DNA of 64,000 nucleotides from Paragorgia papillata (lineage: Eukaryota > Cnidaria > Anthozoa > Scleralcyonacea > Coralliidae). The notes below the pieces were generated by a model. The model was not told where the DNA came from, made no database searches, and was given only the letters and a program-made list of their open reading frames with translations. The position numbers and the translations under genes were made by a program. Of the stretch, positions 35,675 to 46,884 are shown one piece after another (the first letter of the stretch is position 1; each line of letters begins with the position of its first letter). The DNA lies in NCBI GenBank assembly GCA_035771165.1, contig JAWNZC010000406.1:4001501-4065500 (forward strand), in the 5' to 3' direction.

Positions 35675-36364
35675 ATTTTAATTCATTTTGAAGTTGTTTT
35701 TAGCAGCCAGCAATTCTGATATCACTTATTTAATATAATTTGAGGCCAAAAACAAATGCTCGCGAGTTAGCCTGCCGCCCGCCTTGTTTCCACCAATCAG
35801 AATACCTAAAACATCCAATGTTATCTCGACCAATCAGATGTGGTGATAGCTCAGCCTGTGCCGACCTGTGCCAGGGCCATTTGTTCTTGGCCGCCATCTT
35901 GGCCCAGCCCCCACAAATGGCCTTGGGGACGAGGTTGGGAGAGAACGTGTATATTGTCGTCGAAGAGTCGATGGATTTTGCCGTGGTAGTCCGAAATTTG
36001 GAACAAATTGTTATTTATTTGTTTTAATGTCGAGGAATTCTGTGCTGTGTATATTTGTTAAAAAGGTCGTCGGTTTCTGTAGCTGTGTCAGCGAGTGAAT
36101 CAGGAGTAATAATCTTCGTGAGCTGTGGGATATGTCATGAGAAAACGTGAATGCATATTAACTGGATGCATCATGTATGACCACACAAAGGAAGATGTTA
36201 CAAACTTTGGTTTGGGACCTGAACACGAACAACTACAAGAACTGTACGGGGATACGTTGATTTGTGGACTAATTGTTTTGTTTAGTGATTATAGACTGCT
36301 TGATTTAGATTATAGTAGTTTTAGTTTATTTGACTGATTTGGTTGAGGACTTATATGACACTTA

Positions 36365-36600
36365 TCGAAATATAGTAACTTAGGTTAGATATACTGCCGA
36401 AACAGAGAACGTAGGAATCTAACGTTTCGAGCGAAGAAGCTCATTGTTTGTTTACACTCTTTACGTTTCTCTCTGATGAAGGGCCTTCGCTCGAAACGTT
36501 AGATTCCTACGTTCTCTGTTTCGACAGTATATCTAACCTAAGTTACTATATTTCGATTGTTGTTTCAACACTGCTTACGCAGCACGCTACTTTTATTTCA
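36365..36600. repeat. Palindromic repeat with hammerhead-like core (Penelope-type terminal repeat?)
   Basis: The arms ATCGAAATATAGTAACTTAG and complement, with AACAGAGAACGTAGGAATCT and complement, flank a centre of TTTACGTTTCTCTCTGATGA. It ends with TTGTTGTTTCAACACTGC. It is closely related to 7700-7860 and 26100-26240. Confidence 0.65.
36473..36497 (+). ncRNA. Hammerhead-ribozyme-like core
   Basis: CTGATGA (36473-36479), a short GGGC/GCTC stem II with a CTTC loop, then GAAAC (36493-36497), followed by GTTAGATTCCTACG. This matches the CUGANGA...GAAAC core found in Penelope-like elements. The cleavage triplet and stem I were not proved by eye. Confidence 0.5.
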
Positions 36601-36892
36601 CTATATGACACTTAGATGACTTCGAAAGGCTGATAGGATTATTTCAGTTCAAACTCAACTTCAAAGTATATACGTAGAGTTTTATATTCGCAAGTACAAG
36701 TCCCCATAGCGCTGGACGCTACATTATTACCCCCTTTAAAAAGACACGTCCTCGTGTCTACTCTACAATATTTTACAGACAACTTGACATCGACTATGTA
36801 CTCTAAAAGCTCATTACAAAAGTCTACTACTCCCTACCATCACTTAAACTATACAAGTTAATAGTTTGTATAGTCTTGTGTACTGTACTGTA

Positions 36893-37213
36893 CAGTGTGT
36901 ATCAAAAAAATTCGAACCCTTAGAAAATGAATTAGCATTCTTTTCAAACAACCTATTGTAGTAGTTTGAAAGCCCTAAGCACTTCGCTGAACCCACAGAT
37001 GCGTAAAACACACGGTCTTATACACCTGGGAAATTAAGATAACTTGAAGTGTATGCACAGTGAAAGTATTTAAAAGCTTTTTCGCTTCGTTTAACTTATG
37101 TGCTGATTAATTTATAACGCAGCGCTTTTAGGGCTTTCAAACTACTACAATAGGTTGTTTGAAAAGAATGCTAATTCATTTTCTAAGGGTTCGAATTTTT
37201 TTGATACACACTG
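36893..37213. mobile_element. Tc1/mariner-type MITE, 321 bp, TA target site
   Basis: CAGTGTGTATCAAAAAAATT at the left and AATTTTTTTGATACACACTG at the right are perfect inverted repeats continuing about 85 bp (TTAGAAAATGAATTAGCATT). TA flanks both ends. There is no ORF. A second copy of the right arm follows directly at 37214-37284. Confidence 0.85.
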
Positions 37214-37284
37214 TACTACAATAGGTTGTTTGAAAAGAATGCTAATTCATTTTCTAAGGGTTCGAATTTTTTTGATACACACTG
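37214..37284. repeat. Tandem duplicate of the mariner MITE right arm
   Basis: Repeats about 70 bp of the right arm (CTACAATAGGTTGTTTGAAA to GATACACACTG) head to tail with the preceding element and again ends at TA. It is probably a solo arm from a second insertion or an unequal exchange. Confidence 0.8.
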
Positions 37285-37418
37285 TATAGTCGTGATTGTA
37301 TATAGTTGACGTGTGTGATTGTGTAAATAGCGTGAGCATGCACTGTCGTGATACGGCAGTTGCTGTTGTGTTGTCGTCCAGTAAATAACATAATTTACAA
37401 TCTGCTGTCTTTCTACCA

Positions 37419-37672
37419 TGTGCCTTTCACCTCTGCGACCTGGGGTTCGATACCTGCAGCTCAGTTTAGTTAGCTGATTAAAATTTCACCTTGGCCGCAT
37501 GTGAGAAGAGTGCTTCCAGTTTGACTCTACCAAACACCGCAGGTTTCCTTCGGGTACTCCAGTTTCCTCCTGTTGTAACACTGGTCCAATGAGATGGCCC
37601 TTACTGGATCTCTAGGGAGAACAGTTAGATGTAACTAATAGAGCTATCCAGTATAAATAAGATTGGTTTAGC
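37419..37672 (+). mobile_element. tRNA-derived SINE, copy 2 (5' truncated)
   Basis: This begins in the tRNA-like head at TGCCTTTCACCTCTGCGACC, retains the B box GGTTCGATACC, and continues with the same body and tail as 13437-13728 (CACCTTGGCCGCATGTGAG, TATCCAGTATAAATAAGATT). The A box is missing. Confidence 0.8.
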
Positions 37673-37953
37673 TTTTTATTAGTATAAATCTGAACGAAAA
37701 ACTTTCAGAAATGAAAGAAGGTCAAAGTGAACGGTGTCTTTCAAGTCTCCCGGGTGCTGATATGTATTGTGGTTTGTTTGGTCATCTTAAGATACTGCAA
37801 GCAGATATAAAGCCCCAAATAATTATTACGGTTGGGTTACTGGTCGAACGTCACATTCAAGTTTAGACAAACAATCACAATCCCAAACCAGAATGTCGCC
37901 ATGGCAGCACTAGTGTTCTACGTGCTTAGTATTTGGCCCATGCACCCAACGTC

Positions 37954-38054
37954 TTAACTCATTCCTGTCCGAGGGCTTCCCCAGAGGTGAATAAAATCGT
38001 CTGGCGTTAGCCAGAATAAAATACTAAAGACGAATTCGGACAGGAAAGAGTTTA
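37954..38054. mobile_element. Short MITE family B, copy 3 (inverted)
   Basis: TTAACTCATTCCTGTCCGAG to CGGACAGGAAAGAGTTTAA, the reverse orientation of the copies at 4893 and 5109. Confidence 0.8.
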
Positions 38055-38289
38055 AACATACCAAGAACGCTCAATTTTTGGATAGTCTAGTCACGTAATG
38101 GCAGAATTGTGTAAATTGCTCGGTGGTGCCAAGACCAAAACATCGTCCTAAAATGATACATCTCTTAGGAAATGGTCAGCATAAACTTTTTAACCTCACA
38201 ATGCTTGATGTAATGAAGGAGTACTACACAAAGTAGCCACGACTTTTAAAATTTGAATTTTCAGCTATTTTAGGTAATGTTTAAAACAC

Positions 38290-38440
38290 AAGCAAGCAAG
38301 CAAGCAAACAAACAAACAAACAAACAAACAAACAAACAAACAAACAAACAAACAAACAAGCTAACAAACAAACAAACAAACAAACAAACAAACAAACAAA
38401 CAAACAAACAAACAAACAAACAAACAAACAAACAAACAAG
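38290..38440. repeat. (CAAG)n/(CAAA)n microsatellite
   Basis: CAAG units lead into about 35 CAAA units with one CTAAC break, then ATAA/ATGAATGA variants to 38525. The repeated Leu-Phe-Val-Cys ORF on the minus strand is an artefact. Confidence 0.95.
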
Positions 38441-38857
38441 AAATAAATAAATGAATGAATAATTGGATATATAAATAAGTAAATAAATAATTGGGTATAT
38501 AAATAAGTAAATAAATAAATAATCTCATAAATAAATCTTCGACAACTCTATGTTTTGGTCGCAATATTGGATTTTCTCGTGAAGGGAAAACCATCCTTCA
38601 AAATCCGCATAGGCATTTCATTGGCTTTCCGGAAGTTTCCAGTTGATTATTAGCCAAGCAGAATGCTTAATACTCATTGAAATTTGCACTGTATTACACC
38701 TTTTCTGCATGCACTGTATTACATTAAAAATTGCACTCCTCTCGACCAGGATGCAGTAACTTTGTCATGTATATTACCTGTGTAATTTCGCACCCCTTTA
38801 TTTAAAAAAGAAACATGAACTCATAATCCTCTCTGTCCAGTGCTTTATCTTATAAAC

Positions 38858-38939
38858 TATCTTTCTTAGTATTTTATCCTGGCTAACGCCAGACGATTTT
38901 ATTCACCTCTGGGGAAGCCCTCGGACAGGAATGAGTTAA
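38858..38939. mobile_element. Short MITE family B, copy 4 (partial)
   Basis: It retains GTATTTTATCCTGGCTAACG through CGGACAGGAATGAGTTAAA. The left end is lost. Confidence 0.7.
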
Positions 38940-38942
38940 ACT

Positions 38943-39218
38943 CAGTGGCGGATCCAGGGGGGTTATGGGGGTTGCAACCCCCCTGGCCAATTATATATGT
39001 ATTCTTTGAACGGTATATTATATTATATAATATATAAATTGTGTTTAGTGTATAATATAGCGTATAAAAATCACTATTTCTGATCCTAATATTGTCCCCA
39101 GAATGCAGGAAATAGAATTTCAGGGTATCAGAAATCAAAACATTTCCAGGGGAGCAAACCCCCGGACCCCCCTAGAGATGTCAACCCCCTCTTTCAAAAA
39201 ATCTTGGATCCGCCCCTG
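38943..39218. mobile_element. TIR element with CAGTGGCGGATCCA ends (hAT-like)
   Basis: The left CAGTGGCGGATCCAGGGGGG and right TTGGATCCGCCCCTG are inverted, with GTTGCAACCCCC and CAACCCCC tracts inside. The flank AAACT occurs on both sides. CAG.GGCGGATCCA ends are typical of widespread hAT-like MITEs. There is no transposase. Confidence 0.65.
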
Positions 39219-39224
39219 AAACTA

Positions 39225-42200
39225 GATATAATCAATTGGAGAATAAAACACCATTGACTTGGACATAAAAGAGTAATATTTTTAGTTTACTCTGTTTTCT
39301 CTAACTGGCTGTTGTTATCATGACTACCTATATAGTATAAACTTGAGACGTGTTTATCCCTCCAATCTCTTGTATGTGTATTTATCTATCAATTGCAACC
39401 TCGTATCCAGCACCTTCTTAGAAGACCGTTACATTATGGTGGACAAACCATTGACAAAGAGTTTATAAGTAGTAGTAAAATGTTGAAGTGTTGAAGTGTT
39501 GAAGTAATATTAATTCTTTGAAATCAACATTGTAGTCATACTTTCTAGTACAAAAAATGAGCTATTTTGAAGTACGTGCATCAATTTGTTCCTTAAAAAT
39601 ATTTATTCCGGAAATTACATAAAAATATAATTGAGAAAAATCCATTTATTTGCGTCTTAAAGACCAAAATTAGTATCGATAAAATCCAAATAGTGATTTA
39701 TTTGCGAGTTTTTAAACCTTCTATTAAGACCATATCCGCAAGTAGAATTATTTTGACAACAAAACAGACGCAAGTGATTCTAGGGAGTTATATTCTTCGT
39801 AGAAGAATACGTCCGTTTTCTTGGATACAGGACAAAGGTCAAGAAAGTCGTTACTGTACTAACTACTCATCACTCTCGACCAATCAGGATGCAGTAATTT
39901 TGTCATGTATATTATTAGGGTAGTTAGAGTATTGTTTCAATTATAGTGTGGTGATTATTCATTATTTAAACGTCATTGTTACAACTAGTCTATTGCAAAG
40001 AACAACTAAGAACTGTGGCAGGGTAACCGCAGACTCACACGGAGTTGGACTTGATCGTGTCGTGTACCCTGGCTTAAAAAGCAAGGTCGCTTTTAATTTA
40101 ATTCTTTGAAGAGTTTTATGGCGATAATTGTATCTAGAGTGCTCTACTAATTGCGCTATTCAACAAATAGAAAATCGCTTGCGTGTCGGAAAAACATTTT
40201 CCCGGTTGAGATTACGTCATTCGTGTTTCTAACACAGTATAGAGTCACAAAAGCCATTTTCTATTTGTTTCATAAAATGACTATCCGTTTTACGACGTAA
40301 AAAAACAAGGAGAAGCCACCAAAGTGACCGAGACTCAGCTGACGAATGATGACTTAATCAAATAAATACGCCAGTGATTACGTGAGATTTAACGAAACAG
40401 AGCATGCATTCTACAATATAAAATGAAAATGACGTCATACGTGTCTCTGTACTCTGAGTGAAAATGACTCTCGTCCAATCAGAGCGTGAGTAGGACGCCT
40501 GTTTTTTTATAAAATATTATAGAGACAGGTTTATGAGTATACTACGTTTATTATTTAATCTTTTGTTACGCCTTCAACTTATCAACATCAAGGAAAATGT
40601 ATACGCATGCGCTGGTTAGCTCAAGTGAATATATAGTAGCTAATTATAAATTCAAAATGGCGGCTTTTTAAAACCAATTGATAACATCTCGAAAGCAAGT
40701 AGGAAAATCTGACAGTTATCTGACCATATATCAGTAAAACAGACACTAATTATAAAGTGAAAGAGGATTCAGGGATAAACAGAAACAGAAACCATACAGT
40801 AAAATTAGTCCAAACCTCGATGTCGTGGTTTGACCGACAATATCAAAACATCCAGTCAGTCATATTCAAGTTCAAAATATAAGAAGCTGCATGTTTAATT
40901 ATTTAAGGATTTTAAACTACATATGTTATCGAGTAATAAACGAGGTTTCATTGTTATCAACGCAAAAAATATCACTTTACGCAATAAAACAATAACGAAG
41001 AAAATATTCTACTCATTATCGTATATTGTCGACCGTACGGTGGCAAAAGGACGTTGAGGTTTTTACTTCGGTTCTTGTATTTGTTTACGCCTAAAACTTC
41101 TCGATCTTACTTCATTTATCAGTGTTTATTTAACTGGTATTTTAAATTATTGCATTTCTCTTGTTCGCCTTATATATGTTATTAAGCTAAATTCATTTCT
41201 TTGTAAAGTGATATCCAAGTTACCCACCATTTTCGCGCCATTATGATTTCACAATAGACTAGAAAAACTAACCTATGCGCAGACAGTTTTCGATCTAATT
41301 TGATCAAATGAAGGTCTTGTTTGCTTGTGACAATTCCGATGAGATTTTATTCTCAAAAGGACTTTCCCAGCTGTTGGAGAACACTGTTCCTAAAAATAAA
41401 ATTAAATTTCCTCTCATGCTAAATAGCCCAAAGCTCCATCCCAAAGGAGTCGTGTAACTCCAACCTCAAGCAGGGAGAAGCTGCAATTGCCGCAAACTCA
41501 TCTTCTCGAATAAGCGAATTAGATCAAAAGCGTAGGAGTTCGTTTTAAAATAGGCACCTCGCCTTAGAAAATGCAGGAATTATTTTCCCATGTGACAGCA
41601 TCTCTTGTCGCGGGCTTCCGAACTTCCAACAGTGCTTGCTATAAAAGGTCAACGAGGTCATTACAAGACATGGCACATCCTCTTGTGGTTCACTGTTTGC
41701 AGTTCCCAGCAAGTTCTGCAAGACAACAATCTAACGCAATTACGGCGAACACAGTTACACTCAGCGTGCAGTTGTCCTGGACCTTTACAGTGATTCTTTC
41801 ATCCTAGCACACCGCCAAACGACATGTGATTGTCAACAAAACTAACAACCCGCAGTACCACAACTATAGCTCTATATGCATACAACGAGTCTGTATAAAC
41901 TCAACGGGAAATTCAGTTATTCCTTATTCCTTTATCAGGCCATTGTCCAAGCTGTCATTGTATGTTAGCAAAGCATACTTCATTCTATTTATACTGAACT
42001 GATTATGTTTTTAATGATTAACCTTTGTGTTTCAAAGAACTTCATCAAAACTCTCGAACGTACTAGTTTCCAGGCGATATCCTCCGTCTAAGTTTCCCAC
42101 GCTAGAATGGTAGAGTGCAGCATCGTGTGCTGAAAAATTAAGATGACTCTGTTTTTGATAAACAAACACGTGAGAAAATCTCTGTAGTCAACAAGGCACA

Positions 42201-45200
42201 ACAACAGCAGATCGTTTTGCTCGAATCTCTGTGCCGTTGACAACGCACTGCTGCGCCCCTGAGCGGAGTACAATGGGCATATAAAACGGTTGTTGGGAAT
42301 CGCCGCTTGAGCTATTGATTTTTAATAGATATCTAGTCGCAATAAGATTTGGCAGTTTAATTAAATCCAAGAGGCAATTGTGATCGTATTTTATAAGGGC
42401 ATTGGTGTATGCTTCCTGAAAGCGGCGATAATTAGCCGAGCATTTCGGAAACCAAAACGCAAAGCTTTACATTGCACGAGTTCATGCATCGTCTTAAAAG
42501 TATAGCATGCGAGAGGGTGAGTAATTGATTTGTTAAAATTTAGCCAAACCATTTCATTTTTACTTACGACACTTGTTATGCCGGTATACAATTGTTCTTA
42601 AAAGCTATCGTTCATGGGCCTGTCATCATCGCAAAGCCGACACAATTCCTTTGTTTTCAAATCACGCCAATTGAAGAATACAATGTTGAAAGGCTATTCG
42701 AAGTCGAAGGAAGAAGCCTCTTTGAATGTCGAGAGAAAACCGAACCACATCCCATTGTTTAGCAGTTGTTAAATAAAATTGTTAATTCGTATTGCCATTC
42801 ACTTGTACATGTCCTTATCTTATAGTTTAGGGAAATAATAAAAGCAAAGGCTGGACCGTGTCGATTTAAACTTTTATCAATTTTCGCTAAGCAGGAAACT
42901 GAGCCTAATTAGGGTACGTCGTTGAGCCGTAGCATTGTAATATGTCTTATCATTAACAAGAAGCCCATTACCCACTCAAAAACAATTATCACCTTGTTAA
43001 CCGAGAATGACCATGACATTTGTATTACCAAATATTACTTTCTATTAGCCTGACCAGTAAAACCAATTTTTTTCATTTTGCTAAAAGCCCATCTAAATTC
43101 AATAACCGAAAGTTGATGAACGAATATTGCACTACGAAAGGGTCGTTAACGAATTCTTCTGCGATATTTAGACGCTCTGTACATGCATTTCTAAACTCTT
43201 TAACAATGTGACAGTGTTGTCGTGTATGACCAACATCAAATTTGTTTACGATAATCATCTAAATGTTCCCACACCTTCTTTCGCACTCAGATTCGCATTT
43301 CCAACTTCATGACATTAGAGAAACAAAAACAGTACAGACTTTTTCTGACCAAAATTTCATTAAAAGTTAAGATAAAATCTAATATGGTTAATAAAGAAAA
43401 AAAGCGAGTTGAAATCCCACCGCGCATGGAACAACAACCTTTATATTGCACACGATTTTACATAAACATATTTACACAGCCACAGGTTCACAAACTGACT
43501 TCTACTGATAGCCAACAGCTTTAATGTCAAAACTAACATTTAATTTAAATTTGATATGGAGTGTCCTAAACATTCTGTTTTTATCTTTAAAATAGCACCT
43601 ATAGAAGGTTGACTTTGATAGTTAAGTTTTCGACAGGTATCTTTTTTGAAATACTAATAGGTAGTGGGTAGCTTGTTCACTACATGACCTCATGTAGGGT
43701 TTTGAGCATATATAGTTAACGTCATGTGAAGAAAATTATCAATCATATTTTCCATTTCATTTCAAGACAACGTCAATCTCCGATAAATCTATCAATAATT
43801 GTTTCGAACAAGGGTTGGTCGGCACTGTATATAGGTGACCTCCTTGGTTTGAACGAAAGAGAGAACCTTTATAGGTCTTGGGAGATGCGTTTTAATCAAA
43901 TTGGTTCAGTTTAAGAAGACATAGCGAGCCTGACATTGCCTGAGAAAATTATGTTCAAATTCAATTAACAAATTAACAATATACCGGAGCTTGCGTGGGT
44001 CGATCTATCGAGAATGTAATCCCCCGCGTGTAGCAAGGCTAGCTATAATCGCTGATAGGAAGATCATCAATAAACCATGTACATTCCTTGAGACATTCTA
44101 CGATAGACGAACAGTTACGTAGGGAGGTGAGTTTTCTTTTCAATATTTAAACGTTCACTCAATAATTTTCATTATCGCAAAATTTTCACTAGATATTTCG
44201 TTCGTATGTATATGTATAATGTATACTCGTGTCGCAAAGAGCTGCCATTTAGAAATAGTACAGAACTTTGAAGTGAACACGATGAATATATATTAACAAT
44301 TTCACTTCAAGAGTCGATCAGCACGTCTTTTCGCGCATAAAGGTGGTATGGTACAATCGAAGACGACGTGAATTGAGTTCATTTCTTAACTATAACTGTG
44401 GCAAGCAATTGCTCCGCATAGCCCAAAGTTAACTACAGATCAATTCAACTGTTTTTGTTACTACTCATGTCGAAGAATAGAAAACAAATAGGAGTGCAGG
44501 AGGGGGCTGATTGATGGTCGCGCTTTGTACATTAAATGTTATATTATATTATTTTATTTTATTAATATATATGATTTGTGTGTGTTGCGTACACATGTAT
44601 TCTGAGAAACACAGTTTTAACTCTATTAACCCACGTAAAATTTCTAATTGCCAATTCATGACATATTTTCGTCAAAAAGACACACACTTGAATGTTATAG
44701 CATAACCGGTAAACGTTTAGGCCAACTTTTGTTTTTTCATACACGACTTGAAAGACGCCCTTGATATATATATTTTCACCATGGTTCGTCTTAATAACTT
44801 AAAATAACTTTAGTTATAGGATACGCTTGGTATACCGTATACCATAGACATGCATACAACGCAGTCCTACACGTTAATCCGTTATAGTATAATAATAGTA
44901 TGTCTATATGATTCAAGATTGTTGAATTAAAACTTTTTTGGATTACTTTTCAACTTTGTCATGGAAACAGTAAGACTAGTCAAAATATATATATATTTTT
45001 TATGCATATATATATATGCGTAGAGGTTCCCGTTTATATATGTATGCGTATATATATATATATAAGGTGGAGACTAAAAGAGATGACTATAAGCCAAATT
45101 TGATGGCTCTAAACGACCTTCCTAGATGCAATCTTTGGCGCTTTTAATTTGGACCACATACATTTTTCAGGTTATACTGTGCTATTGAAAAATCAAATAC

Positions 45201-46380
45201 ATTTTTATACTTTAGGCCATTACTATATATTTTATAACTATAAAAAACCTAGACAGATAAGACAGCCTATACGAAAAGGTCGTTTTGAGTAATCTCTCTA
45301 TAGGTACCGACTGGAAATCAACACTATCATAATGTCCACCAAGGATAATACCGTTTATGCATCACAGTACGCGTGTAGATAGACTGTAAACTGTAATAGT
45401 ATAATTGCAAGTTTGTAGATTATTTGAAAGGCGTTGTATAGTAATTGTTACTATAGTCGGAAGAACATGTCTATCGACTATTGCTGTCGCTGGAATCAGA
45501 AATATGAACAAAAATATCAACAGTTCACCAAAAGATTTTCTTATATGTTAACACACTCCTAAAGCCGCACCCATTTCTAATTACAGTGAGATAGAATTCA
45601 GTCTATCCTATAGCATCAGTGCTCGACAGTAAACGGACTGTCAACGATCCTCTAAAATAAAAATTTTACTGTCAAGATCAAGTAAGGAGTTCCAAAGAAA
45701 TTTAAGAATAATTTTCAGTTTAACGTTTTTGTGTGTACGTTTACATATACAAGCGTTTACCTATGATATGATATTTACCTATTATACAAACGTGTACAAT
45801 TAATGTTATTTCTGTGTTAACGTTTATGTACATCAAAAGTAAGGCTGATGAGCATGAGAAGTTAGCTTTCAACTTCCACGCATTTAAAATATATTCTTCT
45901 AAACATCAAACCATCATTTCGCACATATTAAACTGGTTTTAATTCCTGGTTTTAGTCAGTTGTTAAAATACAAACATGACGCAATCTGATTGTTGTCGTC
46001 TTACTTCGACCTTAATGAAATTCGTTTATTTGCTAAAGTAAATAATGACAATGCTTTTTGGTTTGTCGCAAGTCCTCTAGAAATTCCAAGAGTTTTTACA
46101 AAGTATACAAAGCACGCTGACTCATGTGATCACAACCGCTAATTACAAAAAATGCATATATACTTCTAATTGGTGGTTCGCCAGTGGCCACATTTCAAAA
46201 ACATTTTTGATTGCAAACGTACCTTACGTAAATCAGGTTGTGTCCATAGCCTATTACTACATCCTGCGAAATTAGTTGATTGACGTTTTGCAAAGCAAAG
46301 CAAAGCAAAGGCCAAAGGAAACTATACTAGTTTAACGCGTATTTACAAACTGTGATCGAAGATGGTTAAGTAAAATAGAA
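39225..46380. other. Repeat-poor AT-rich noncoding DNA
   Basis: I found no splice-bounded exon, tRNA or transposon with clear ends over these 7 kb. Small ORFs (for example 41571-41807, 43309-43524) lack domains. Isolated words from the repeat families occur, and there is a TGTTGAAG triplet repeat at 39481-39504. The low repeat density contrasts sharply with 0-39 kb. Confidence 0.5.
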
Positions 46381-46404
46381 TTTATTAAAAAAGAATGAAA
46401 ACTG

Positions 46405-46406
<2 letters not shown>

Positions 46407-46497
<91 letters not shown>

Positions 46498-46516
46498 TTA
46501 ATAATAATAATAATAA
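46407..46516. repeat. (AAT)n microsatellite with A/G-rich decay tract to 46880
   Basis: About 35 AAT units are followed by 360 bp of drifting AT/AG-rich words (AAATAAAATAGAATGG, AAGTGAAGTAAAGTGAAG, GATGAGATGAGATGA), evidently slippage-derived low-complexity DNA. Confidence 0.9.
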
Positions 46517-46884
46517 AATAAATTAAATTAAAATAAAATAGAATAGAATGGAATATAATAGAATTGAATGAAACTTAACACAATAAATCTAGAACGGAAT
46601 GGAATAAAATGGAATGGAATAAAGTTAGCTGACATAAAATGTAATGTAATGAAGCGAAATAAAGTAATGTGAAGTGAAGTAAAGTGAAGTAAAGTGAAGT
46701 AAAATAAAGTAAAGTGAATTGAATTGAAGTGACGTAGTGTTAGAGCTGAGATGAAATAGAATTAGATGAAATAAAATGAATAAGATAAGATGAGATGAGA
46801 TGAGATGAATTGAGATGAGACAGGATGAGATGAGATGATATCTAAGATAAAATGACAGGAAGTGAGATAAAAGTACTTTAAATG

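Larger units (their letters stand above)
34757..35945. repeat. Long-range inverted repeat enclosing an ORF
   Basis: The left arm, 34757-34860 (AACCTCGTCCCCACGGC, TGTGGGGGCTGGGCCAAGAT, AAATGGCCCTGGCACAGGCT), is complementary to 35858-35945. The ~1 kb between contains the TTA-flanked MITE at 35044-35276 and an ORF at 35261-35674. It could be a composite transposon or two opposed copies of one MITE. Confidence 0.65.

Noticed and set aside
37216..37419. 67-codon minus-strand ORF next to the mariner MITE
   Set aside because: Most of its C-terminal half is the duplicated MITE arm. No family was recognised.
37290..37420. Possible solo LTR (a stretch ending TCTGCTGTCTTTCTACCA before the SINE)
   Set aside because: No TG...CA pair with a target duplication and no internal retroelement could be found.
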